A stretch of DNA of 9,773 bases. Source: Oscillospiraceae bacterium. Its GTDB lineage: Bacteria > Bacillota > Clostridia > Oscillospirales > Ruminococcaceae. The stretch covers positions 1 to 9,773 of the forward strand of contig WRIP01000035.1 of NCBI GenBank assembly GCA_009782665.1, written 5' to 3'. Under the pieces are notes generated by a model. It searched no databases. It was given only the letters and a program-made list of their open reading frames with translations, and was not told where the DNA came from. How positions within the stretch are numbered: position 1 is the first letter of the stretch; each line of letters begins with the position of its first letter. Below are positions 1-5,809 of this stretch, piece after piece. The position numbers and the translations under genes were made by a program.

Positions 1-1439
1 CCTTCGATCACTTCGTCAGTATAGGCATCATGTACATACATCCTCACCGTACAATCAGGGCAATATAGAGGGATATATGCATTGCCGTGTACTGTTTGAC
101 CGGGATACAACAGCGGTGAAAAAGACGGATCGTAGCGACTGTCATGAAAATCAGAAGGCATATAGTAGGTTTTCTTGTATAAATATACTCTTGACCCCGC
201 TGTGAGTGGCTTTACAACTGTCTTCAGAGAACGCCTACCGGTGTATGCAGTTTCAGTTGAGTTACTCAATTGTATCTCCGGAGTGGAACGTATATGTTCA
301 GTTCTCACACGCATTGCATGTGTAGAACCTGGGTATTCAAAGTGACAGCTGTCTATACGTTTATGAAGTATTTCATCCCAAAGACCGGGAGGTTCTTCAC
401 CTGCAAGAGCAAAAGCAAGCTTAGCAATATAGCTTGCACCATAAGGTATATCCAAAATATTCAGCGAACCTACAACCCCAGAACATATCATGAAATCATT
501 GATGGGTTTTCGCCATTTCTCAAAATCTATGGCCTCTAAACCACCACGTACACCCATTATAGTCGCAATATTCCCAATGTTACAATCTGTATCCCATCCG
601 CACATATTACAGATGTTCAGTGTATCGGAAAAATCTCCGTTACCGTACAACAGAGCTAATATCATTACGGCTATGTTCGGAATAATATGACACGCACCTG
701 GGTATTTATCATAACCGAAATTCTCATAAACATATTTGAAACAATCTCGCCAGTTATCCGGAGATGCCTTATGGAAGTCTATGACACAACGGACAACACG
801 TGTGTATTCACTGTCTTCAGGAATATATGACAACCCTTTTTCTATGATTGAAGTAATATCTGTCTCGTCAAACGCGTATGCAATGCATGAAGCAATGAAT
901 ACTCCTCCGTATATTCCATTTCCTCCATGTGTTACACTTGCTGCTAAAGCAGCATAATGTGCAGCTAAATCAGGGTTCCCGGGACACACAAGTCCCCATG
1001 TGTCAATAAATATCTGTCCGCCAATTTGCTCAGCGGTAACAAGCCCGTTCTGCTCAATGCTACCGCTTCTCGGTGCCTTTATTCCATTGCGTAGATTCAA
1101 ATAGGCTGTATGCTCAGTGGATACACCATATCCACCCCACCAGAAGAACCCATGTTCAAATGGTGCATAGTTAAGTAATGCTTCCGATACATCTTCTGCA
1201 GTGATATCAAAACCATTTTTAGAGTCTTCCAATGCCCGAAGGAAAAATATGGGTCCGTTACTATCATCGTCTGCAGCAAAATCCGAATAATCCACAGGAT
1301 AATCATGAATTTCACCATATACATTCTTAATCTTTTCATAGGTCCAACCCTCTATCGGAGCTCCCAACCTTATTCCAATAATTTTTGCTAGCCATCCGGC
1401 ATATATTCTTTCAATATATTCTTTCTTTATTCTTGCCAT
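1..1439 (-). CDS. ADP-ribosylglycohydrolase-family protein, C-terminus cut by window edge
   Basis: This frame is open from an ATG at 1439 to the left edge (479 complete codons, no stop), so the gene's 3' end lies outside the window. The protein shows the marks of the ADP-ribosylglycohydrolase (ADPRH/DraG) fold: an N-terminal helix (KEYIERIYAGWLAKIIG), an acidic metal-site cluster ADDDSN at residues 56-61, HGGNGIYGG at 171-179, and the second metal-site motif GWDTDCNIG at 281-289. Family members hydrolyse N- or O-glycosidic bonds of ADP-ribose or related compounds with two magnesium ions. Residues beyond about 380 lie outside the all-helical core and look beta-rich, suggesting an appended C-terminal domain. 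There is no signal peptide, so it is probably cytoplasmic. The start is supported by AGAGGA at 1447-1452, 7 bases upstream. It is divergent from a sugar isomerase-like gene, which hints at glycoside catabolism rather than protein de-ADP-ribosylation. The fold assignment is firm; the substrate is unknown. Confidence 0.88.
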   Translation of the reverse strand, partial: MARIKKEYIERIYAGWLAKIIGIRLGAPIEGWTYEKIKNVYGEIHDYPVDYSDFAADDDSNGPIFFLRALEDSKNGFDITAEDVSEALLNYAPFEHGFFWWGGYGVSTEHTAYLNLRNGIKAPRSGSIEQNGLVTAEQIGGQIFIDTWGLVCPGNPDLAAHYAALAASVTHGGNGIYGGVFIASCIAYAFDETDITSIIEKGLSYIPEDSEYTRVVRCVIDFHKASPDNWRDCFKYVYENFGYDKYPGACHIIPNIAVMILALLYGNGDFSDTLNICNMCGWDTDCNIGNIATIMGVRGGLEAIDFEKWRKPINDFMICSGVVGSLNILDIPYGASYIAKLAFALAGEEPPGLWDEILHKRIDSCHFEYPGSTHAMRVRTEHIRSTPEIQLSNSTETAYTGRRSLKTVVKPLTAGSRVYLYKKTYYMPSDFHDSRYDPSFSPLLYPGQTVHGNAYIPLYCPDCTVRMYVHDAYTDEVIE

Positions 1440-1446
1440 CGCATAA

Positions 1447-1452
1447 TCCTCT
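1447..1452 (-). promoter_or_regulatory. Ribosome binding site of the ADPRH-family gene
   Basis: On the minus strand AGAGGA lies 7 bases before the ATG at 1439. It fixes this start for a gene that otherwise has only its N-terminal family similarity to support it. Confidence 0.7.
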
Positions 1453-1483
1453 TTCTACCTCGTCGCTAGGTATTTTCTATCAG

Positions 1484-1497
1484 GTGAGTTAGTTCAC
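1484..1497. promoter_or_regulatory. Possible operator, GTGA-N6-TCAC dyad
   Basis: A two-fold symmetric element with arms GTGA (1484-1487) and TCAC (1494-1497) sits between the candidate -10 box of the leftward gene and its ribosome site, about where transcription would begin. The geometry matches half-sites used by Crp/Fnr-type regulators (TGTGA-N6-TCACA), but the outer bases match only on one side. Other dimeric regulators bind similar dyads. The arms are short, so chance remains possible. Confidence 0.3.
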
Positions 1498-1503
1498 ATC
1501 GTA

Positions 1504-1509
1504 AGTATA
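1504..1509 (-). promoter_or_regulatory. Candidate -10 box for the leftward ADPRH-family gene
   Basis: On the minus strand the hexamer is TATACT, a good match to TATAAT, about 65 bases before the ATG at 1439. No clear TTGACA-like hexamer lies 16-18 bases upstream (TATTAT at 17), so the promoter would be weak or activator-dependent. Predicted transcription would start near 1497, inside the GTGA-N6-TCAC dyad. Confidence 0.3.
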
Positions 1510-1899
1510 CCTTAAGAGCTAACAGAATAATAGGAAGAAATAATCGGGTTGGCAGGTTATGGTTTACTATCTCCCAAAGACAGTCACCGTGATTAACAGT
1601 ATTAGAAACAATTAATCCTTTTGTGATCTTAATCAACCGGGATTCATTATTATGCTTCAGGGTATTTATAGGGAAATTTTAGAAAGAGTAGTTTTTAGAA
1701 TAGTAACAAACTGAAGTGTACGGTTATCGATATTATTCGTTTTTACTAGATAGCTAAGAAAATGTAGCTGAAACTATTTAGTCTACTTTGTCAGGGGCTA
1801 GAAAACGGCATCGAGGTTTCTGTTGTATAAGATGTAAATACTTGATTGATTATTTTAGTAAGTTGATGGTCAAACAAAAGCAATTGGCAGTTCTTGCTG

Positions 1900-1928
1900 T
1901 TCACTTTAGAGCTTGATTATGCTAAAAT
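1900..1928 (+). promoter_or_regulatory. Candidate sigma-A promoter of the isomerase-like gene
   Basis: TTCACT (1900-1905) and TAAAAT (1923-1928) are separated by 17 bases and match the housekeeping consensus at 9 of 12 positions. Transcription would start near 1935, giving a leader of about 45 bases. An overlapping alternative is TTGCTG (1894-1899) with an 18-base spacer to TATGCT (1918-1923). The TCAC within the -35 hexamer is also one of the half-sites noted in this spacer. Confidence 0.4.
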
Positions 1929-1967
1929 ACTAATAATTACTTACGTCTACAAATTACTTATGAATTG

Positions 1968-1973
1968 AGAGGA
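1968..1973 (+). promoter_or_regulatory. Ribosome binding site that fixes the isomerase-like start at 1980
   Basis: AGAGGA lies 6 bases before the ATG at 1980. The same frame is open further upstream to a TTG at 1965, but that start would place the ribosome site inside the coding region and has no site of its own, so 1980 is preferred. Confidence 0.75.
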
Positions 1974-1979
1974 AAAAGC

Positions 1980-3395
1980 ATGTACAAAGACAAAATCAGA
2001 ATAGGCTTAATGCCTACAAGACGTCCGGTATTCAGAATCGAAACGGCACGAGAAGAGTATGACATAATTATGCCTATCATTCGTGCTCAGATGCCCGACT
2101 ATGTCGAGTTTGTGGATATCGATGATGTCTGCCTTCAGGGTATGGCAGCACTAAAGGAAGATATCCCCAAGATAGTAGACAAATTCACCGCAGCGAAGGT
2201 TGATGCGTTGTTCTTCCCCTTCTGTGATTTCGGTTGCGAAGAGGTATGTGTAGGTGTAGCCAAACAGTTCAAGCTTCCGGTTCTTATCTGGGGTACCAGA
2301 GATAAGGTAAGTACCTATGAAAAACGTGAAAAAGAGACACAGTGTGGTATCTTTGCCGCAACCAAGGTGCTGAGAAACTACGGTGTCACATATAGCTATA
2401 TCTGGAACTGTGAAGCCGATCATCCTGATTTCGTTAACGGATTCAAGAAATTCGTTCAAGTTTCATTCGTCCTGAAAGCACTGCGCAATCTAAATGTCGC
2501 TGAAATCGGCGATCGCCCGGACGCATTCTACAGTGTTTTCCATAATCAATTGGCTCTCATCCAAAACTTCAATATCACCGTTAAGCCCATTGCACTTGCT
2601 GCAATTGGTGTACGTACACGGCAGATACTCGAAGAGAACAGTTCGGAACTGACCGACTACATTGCTGACTTCAGAAATCGCATAGATTGTTCCGATACTT
2701 CTGATGAGTATGTGACTAAAGTTTGTGCAGGTACCATTGCTATTGAGCAACTAATGAAGGAGCATAACTGTAAGTGTGCTGCTTTTGACTGTGGCGGGGT
2801 CAGAAATGCCATAGATCTACCGGGTTCCTCCTGTGCCATCCAAGGCGAGTTAGCTGATAGAGGATTCCCAACTGCCTGTGAGACAGATGTATGGGGAGCT
2901 ATCTCCCAACTTATCTGTACTGCAGCTACTTTAGGCGAAGAGTCGGAGTTCTTAGCCGACTGGACCTACCGTCATCCAACCAATGATAATGCAGAGCTCA
3001 TCTGGCACGGCGGTTCCTTCCCAGTATCGCTGGCAACCGATGCCCGCAAACCACAGATAAAGAGCTTCGACAGAAGAGGCATGACACTATACGAAGCCTG
3101 GTGGGAGATGAAACAAGGCAGTATCACCATGTGTCGTATGGATGAACTAAACGGCGAGTACTATATGTTTATTGGTGAAGGTGAAGCAACTGAAGGACCT
3201 GTTACCACCGGGACCTGGGTATGGCTTGAGGTCGATGACTGGAAGAAATGGGAAGAGCGTCTCATGTATGGACCGTTTATCCACCATGTAGCCGGCGTGT
3301 ATGGACAGGTTAAAGATGTTATCACCGAAGTCGCACGTTATCTCGGAGTAAATGTCATCACACCCGACAGCCCCTGCCCGAAAAGCCTGTATTAA
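1980..3395 (+). CDS. L-fucose/L-arabinose isomerase family protein
   Basis: The 471-residue product resembles the L-fucose isomerase-like family, which interconverts aldoses and ketoses with a divalent metal, usually manganese. The N-terminus KIRIGLMPTRRPVFR starts a Rossmann-like first domain; DALFFPFCDFGCEE (75-88) and LPVLIWGTRD (99-108) are typical of the family's substrate-binding half. In the C-terminal half, CETDVWGA (300-307) and LADWTY (325-330) supply the likely metal ligands Glu301 and Asp327, spaced much like Glu337 and Asp361 of E. coli FucI, and FIHHVAG (433-439) supplies the likely histidine (435 or 436). The protein is shorter than E. coli FucI (about 590 residues), as usual for these FucI-like relatives. 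No signal peptide or membrane segment is seen. It is divergent from the ADPRH-family gene and followed by a hairpin at 3453-3493. The sugar is unknown, so no symbol is given. Confidence 0.85.
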   Translation: MYKDKIRIGLMPTRRPVFRIETAREEYDIIMPIIRAQMPDYVEFVDIDDVCLQGMAALKEDIPKIVDKFTAAKVDALFFPFCDFGCEEVCVGVAKQFKLPVLIWGTRDKVSTYEKREKETQCGIFAATKVLRNYGVTYSYIWNCEADHPDFVNGFKKFVQVSFVLKALRNLNVAEIGDRPDAFYSVFHNQLALIQNFNITVKPIALAAIGVRTRQILEENSSELTDYIADFRNRIDCSDTSDEYVTKVCAGTIAIEQLMKEHNCKCAAFDCGGVRNAIDLPGSSCAIQGELADRGFPTACETDVWGAISQLICTAATLGEESEFLADWTYRHPTNDNAELIWHGGSFPVSLATDARKPQIKSFDRRGMTLYEAWWEMKQGSITMCRMDELNGEYYMFIGEGEATEGPVTTGTWVWLEVDDWKKWEERLMYGPFIHHVAGVYGQVKDVITEVARYLGVNVITPDSPCPKSLY

Positions 3396-3452
3396 TTTCC
3401 AACCTGTTTAGTAAATTCAGTAAATTTATGTAGGCCATAACAAAAGGCAGTA

Positions 3453-3493
3453 AGCAGTTAATTACAACTCATGTTATGTTGTAGTTAACTGCT
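3453..3493 (+). terminator. Long hairpin downstream of the isomerase-like gene (possible terminator)
   Basis: The arms 3453-3468 and 3478-3493 are complementary over 16 positions with a single G-T wobble (3462/3484), around a 9-base loop; an A-T pair at 3452/3494 extends the stem. It lies 57 bases after the isomerase-like stop codon. No run of T follows the stem, so it is not a canonical intrinsic terminator. It may still stop or stabilise the upstream transcript. Confidence 0.45.
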
Positions 3494-3520
3494 TGTAGTT
3501 AACTGCTTGTAGTTAACTGT
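3479..3520 (+). repeat. Three tandem 14-base repeats, unit TTGTAGTTAACTGC
   Basis: Units at 3479-3492, 3493-3506 and 3507-3520 are identical apart from the last base of the third (T for C). Each contains the palindrome AGTTAACT. The inverted sequence at 3453-3467 is a fourth copy in the opposite orientation, with one change. Replication slippage is the simplest origin of such an array. Confidence 0.9.
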
Positions 3521-3641
3521 AGCAAAATAATCCCCCTTATCACCATAGTTATAGCATGGTTGCCTTCGGATATTCAAATAGAACGATATGAGTTGTACAT
3601 ATATTGACCGTACTATCTCACCGAGAAAATTTACTTCAACT

Positions 3642-3646
3642 AGGAG
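3642..3646 (+). promoter_or_regulatory. Ribosome binding site that fixes the def start at 3652
   Basis: AGGAG lies 5 bases before ATG 3652. A TTG at 3604 in the same frame would add 16 residues not expected for peptide deformylase, and it lacks a ribosome site. Confidence 0.75.
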
Positions 3647-3651
3647 CATAT

Positions 3652-4122
3652 ATGGCACTGCGCAATATATTCACGATAGAGTCAGATATTTTACGAAAAA
3701 AAAGTCGACCGGTAACCGACTTTGGGGACCGTACTCATCAACTTTTAGAGGATCTCAGAGACACGCTTGAGAAGGTTCAGGGACTGGGATTAGCGGCTCC
3801 TCAGGTTGGGATACTCAGAAGAGTCGTCATTGTTCTTGTGGATGAAACCGATATGCTTGAGATGATAAATCCCGAGATTATATCAAAGCAGGGAGAGGAA
3901 GCCAGCGACGAAGCCTGTCTGTCGGTCCCTGGACTACAGGGTAGTGTCACAAGACCAACTAGTATTACAGTTAAAGCATTTGATCGGGATGGAAATGAAT
4001 ATATACAAGAGTTTGAGGGCATGAATGCTCGTGCTGTATGCCATGAGATGGATCATCTGGAAGGCATACTCTTTGTGGATATAGCCGAAGGGGTTTACTC
4101 GATAGAGGAACCAACGGTTTAA
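3652..4122 (+). CDS. def: Peptide deformylase
   Basis: This 156-residue cytoplasmic metalloenzyme removes the formyl group from the initiator methionine of nascent proteins at the ribosome exit tunnel. The three family motifs are in order: GLGLAAPQ (44-51, Gln51 stabilising the oxyanion), EACLS (87-91, metal ligand Cys89) and HEMDH (131-135, metal ligands His131 and His135, catalytic Glu132). The N-terminus MALRNIFTIESDILRKKS matches the family pattern in which a short strand precedes the D-x-x-L-R-x-x-S motif, which supports the ATG at 3652. Motif 2 has Ala in place of the usual Gly of EGCLS; the metal ligand is intact. The length is near the short end of the family, with a compact C-terminus. 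fmt follows 42 bases later, so the enzymes that add and remove the formyl group are encoded together, as in many bacteria. Confidence 0.96.
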   Translation: MALRNIFTIESDILRKKSRPVTDFGDRTHQLLEDLRDTLEKVQGLGLAAPQVGILRRVVIVLVDETDMLEMINPEIISKQGEEASDEACLSVPGLQGSVTRPTSITVKAFDRDGNEYIQEFEGMNARAVCHEMDHLEGILFVDIAEGVYSIEEPTV

Positions 4123-4153
4123 AAATCATAAGGCAGCAATCTTATTAGGATAA

Positions 4154-4159
4154 AGGGTG
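4154..4159 (+). promoter_or_regulatory. Ribosome binding site supporting the TTG start of fmt
   Basis: AGGGTG lies 5 bases before TTG 4165. The only nearby ATG (4180) falls within the conserved MRIIFMGT strand and would delete its first five residues, so the TTG is preferred. Confidence 0.65.
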
Positions 4160-4164
4160 AACCA

Positions 4165-5100
4165 TTGAGAATCATTTTTATGGGAACGGCAGATATTGCT
4201 ATAGAGTCGCTACTGGCGTTAGCAGAGAAACATAGTATTGTCGGTCTGTTCTGCGGTGAAGATAAACCGGTAGGTAGAAAGCAGATAGTAACGCCACCTG
4301 CCATCAAAACCGAAGCGTTGAAAAAAGAGATTGCTGTTTTTCAACCGCGAAGCCTCAAAACCAAACAGATACATGCGCTGATTGAGCAGCTAGCTCCTGA
4401 CCTCATTGTCGTGGTCGCATATGGAAAACTGCTACCGAAATCTCTGCTGTCGCTTCCGAAATATGGAGCCATTAACGCACATGCCTCACTACTTCCGGCT
4501 TACCGTGGAGCCTCTCCCGTGCAACATGCCATAATCAACCGCGAAAGCCAAACCGGTGTGACCATCATGCGAATTGATGAAGGTTTAGATACCGGTGACA
4601 TCATCTGTCAGCGAGAGATAGCACTTACTGACAATAGTGATGCTGCTGAGGTGTTTACGATTGTTGAATCGGTAGCCGCAACTCTTTTACTCGAAGTGGT
4701 AGAAAAATTAACAAATTCAGAGGTAAAATATACTAAACAGAATGATGCAATAGCATCCTTTGCTCCGATTATTGAAAAAACTGACGGAGAGTTTGATTTT
4801 ACCTGTGACGCCAATCATATTGTAGGGTTGGTAAAAGGTCTGTGTCTCTGGCCTGGGGCATACTTTACTATCTCAGGCAGAAAGACTAAGGTATATATGG
4901 CCTCGTACTCCGATGCCACTGCCACACCTGGGCAGGTACTCTCGTTGAATCCCCTTACGATTGCAGCGGTAGGCGGCTCGGTCATATTAGAGCAGCTCAT
5001 GCCTGAAAGCAGAAACAGGATGACTGGCACGGCATATGCTGCCGGGCTTCGTTTGGCAGTCGGAGATATATTACCTCAAAAAGGAGACGTCGTTGATTAA
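4165..5100 (+). CDS. fmt: Methionyl-tRNA formyltransferase
   Basis: The 311-residue enzyme transfers a formyl group from 10-formyltetrahydrofolate to Met-tRNA(fMet), marking the initiator tRNA. The N-terminal formyltransferase domain begins MRIIFMGTADIA, where a TTG start is needed to keep the family's MRIVFMGTP-like strand. It continues with the substrate loop DKPVGRKQIVTPPAIK (33-48), QPRSL (60-64), and the catalytic block NAHASLLPAYRGASP (104-118), with Asn104 and His106. GLDTGD (140-145) supplies Asp142, which fits the N-x-H...D spacing of the glycinamide ribonucleotide transformylase superfamily. The C-terminal tRNA-binding domain starts near residue 208 with DGEFDF and includes GLCLWPGAYF (225-234). 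The length is normal. The end overlaps the next gene's preferred start by 8 bases, indicating co-translation in one operon with def upstream. Confidence 0.96.
   Translation: MRIIFMGTADIAIESLLALAEKHSIVGLFCGEDKPVGRKQIVTPPAIKTEALKKEIAVFQPRSLKTKQIHALIEQLAPDLIVVVAYGKLLPKSLLSLPKYGAINAHASLLPAYRGASPVQHAIINRESQTGVTIMRIDEGLDTGDIICQREIALTDNSDAAEVFTIVESVAATLLLEVVEKLTNSEVKYTKQNDAIASFAPIIEKTDGEFDFTCDANHIVGLVKGLCLWPGAYFTISGRKTKVYMASYSDATATPGQVLSLNPLTIAAVGGSVILEQLMPESRNRMTGTAYAAGLRLAVGDILPQKGDVVD
5081..5086 (+). promoter_or_regulatory. Ribosome binding site supporting a TTG start at 5093
   Basis: AAGGAG, part of an A-rich AAAAAGGAG, lies 6 bases before TTG 5093 and inside the last codons of fmt. It is the strongest ribosome site of the operon. 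A weaker AGGA at 5119-5122 precedes the alternative ATG at 5129 by 6 bases. Confidence 0.6.
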
Positions 5101-5809
5101 CTTTGCTGGTTTTAGGTTAGGATATGGGATGGATATCTATTACCTTGTGCTGGTAATGCCGGCACTAGTTATAGCTATCTGGGCACAATACCGAGTTAAG
5201 TCTACATTTTCGAAGTATCAGAATATGTATGCGGCATCACGTTTAACCGGATATACTGCAGCCAGAATGTTACTGGACAGTAACGGACTGCAATCGATCC
5301 CTATCGAGCGAGCGACCGGTTACCTTGCAGATCACTACGATCCTAAGCGGAAGGTCATACGCCTGTCTGAGTCAGTCTATGACAGCCGATCGGTGGCTGC
5401 TATAGGGGTAGCCGCACATGAAGCCGGGCATGCCCTACAGTATGCGGGTGGGTACTTCCCGATTCGCATACGCAGCTCATTATTGCCTATCACCAATATA
5501 GGGTCCACCCTCTCAATGCCCTTAATAATCCTCGGATATATGTCCGGTATCATTGAATTGACGTTTTTAGGAATTGGATTATTCTCTCTAGTAACCATAT
5601 TCCAACTAATAACCCTTCCGGTTGAATTCAATGCCTCAAGACGTGCCATAGTTTCACTCGAAACGTTCGGTATGTTGACACCAAACGAATTAAACTGTTC
5701 CAGAAAGGTATTGAATGCTGCAGCACTCACATATGTCGCTTCTTTGTTAGTCTCCTTTATGAGTCTCATCCGGTTGCTGCTAACCACCAATAAACGAACC
5801 AGAAGATGA
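5093..5809 (+). CDS. yugP: Membrane zinc metallopeptidase, YugP family
   Basis: The product (238 residues from TTG 5093, or 226 from ATG 5129) matches the YugP-type neutral zinc peptidases, HtpX-like membrane proteins of Firmicutes. A first hydrophobic segment (about 17-31) leads into AQYRVKSTFSKY, a family signature. The zinc motif HEAGH is at 109-113, with Glu110 catalytic; it follows HYDPKRKVIRLSESVY (81-96). Further hydrophobic segments lie near 138-155, 157-175 and 211-230. VEFNAS at 177-182 probably provides the third zinc ligand, Glu178. All active-site features are present, but the substrate is unknown; membrane protein quality control is a guess from HtpX. Shortly after the ATG, homologs share the WAQYRVKSTF block, so either start gives an intact protein; the strong ribosome site favours 5093. 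It overlaps fmt by 8 bases and rsmB by 4. Confidence 0.9.
   Translation: MINFAGFRLGYGMDIYYLVLVMPALVIAIWAQYRVKSTFSKYQNMYAASRLTGYTAARMLLDSNGLQSIPIERATGYLADHYDPKRKVIRLSESVYDSRSVAAIGVAAHEAGHALQYAGGYFPIRIRSSLLPITNIGSTLSMPLIILGYMSGIIELTFLGIGLFSLVTIFQLITLPVEFNASRRAIVSLETFGMLTPNELNCSRKVLNAAALTYVASLLVSFMSLIRLLLTTNKRTRR

Larger units (their letters stand above)
1440..1979. other. AT-rich divergent intergenic region
   Basis: About 540 bases lie between the two divergent starts. I see no convincing gene, tRNA, riboswitch or mobile-element end in it. It holds candidate promoters for both flanking genes and several GTGA/TCAC half-sites (1484-1497, 1584-1592, 1623-1626, 1901-1904). Two very short open frames (ATG at 1559, about 18 codons; ATG at 1652, about 20 codons) have no good ribosome site. 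The stretch 1680-1860 is rich in stop codons and carries no long dyad that I can recognise. Confidence 0.6.
3396..3651 (+). other. Spacer between isomerase-like gene and the def operon
   Basis: This 256-base stretch has no supportable gene. Besides the hairpin and tandem repeats it holds the def ribosome site at its right end. A promoter for the downstream operon is expected here because the gene before it belongs to a different function and a hairpin intervenes. No pair of hexamers between 3525 and 3635 fits the consensus well enough to call (for example TTCAAA at 3573-3578 with TACATA at 3596-3601). Confidence 0.6.

Noticed and set aside
270..957. Plus-strand open frames of 66-89 codons across the left-edge gene
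   Set aside because: They lie opposite the ADPRH-family coding frame, whose motifs and unbroken length are decisive; the antisense products resemble nothing known.
1612..1634. GATTAA/TTAATC inverted pair (from 1591) and a nearby TTAATC copy
   Set aside because: Six-base AT-rich arms at this distance are expected by chance in such DNA, and the pair has no clear relation to a promoter.
1559..1714. Two very short open frames in the divergent spacer (ATG at 1559 and ATG at 1652)
   Set aside because: They have about 18 and 20 codons, no well-placed strong ribosome site and no recognisable peptide type, so chance is the better explanation.
1965..1979. TTG start at 1965 for the isomerase-like gene
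   Set aside because: The ribosome site AGAGGA would lie inside the coding region; it is perfectly placed for the ATG at 1980.
3604..3632. TTGACC as a -35 box with AAATTT 17 bases later, as a promoter for def
   Set aside because: The -10 hexamer is a very poor match, and the predicted start would fall at about the ribosome site, leaving almost no leader.
5377..5790. A 137-codon open frame on the minus strand inside the peptidase gene
   Set aside because: It is antisense to a clearly conserved zinc peptidase, has no recognisable domain, and is explained by codon bias of the real gene.
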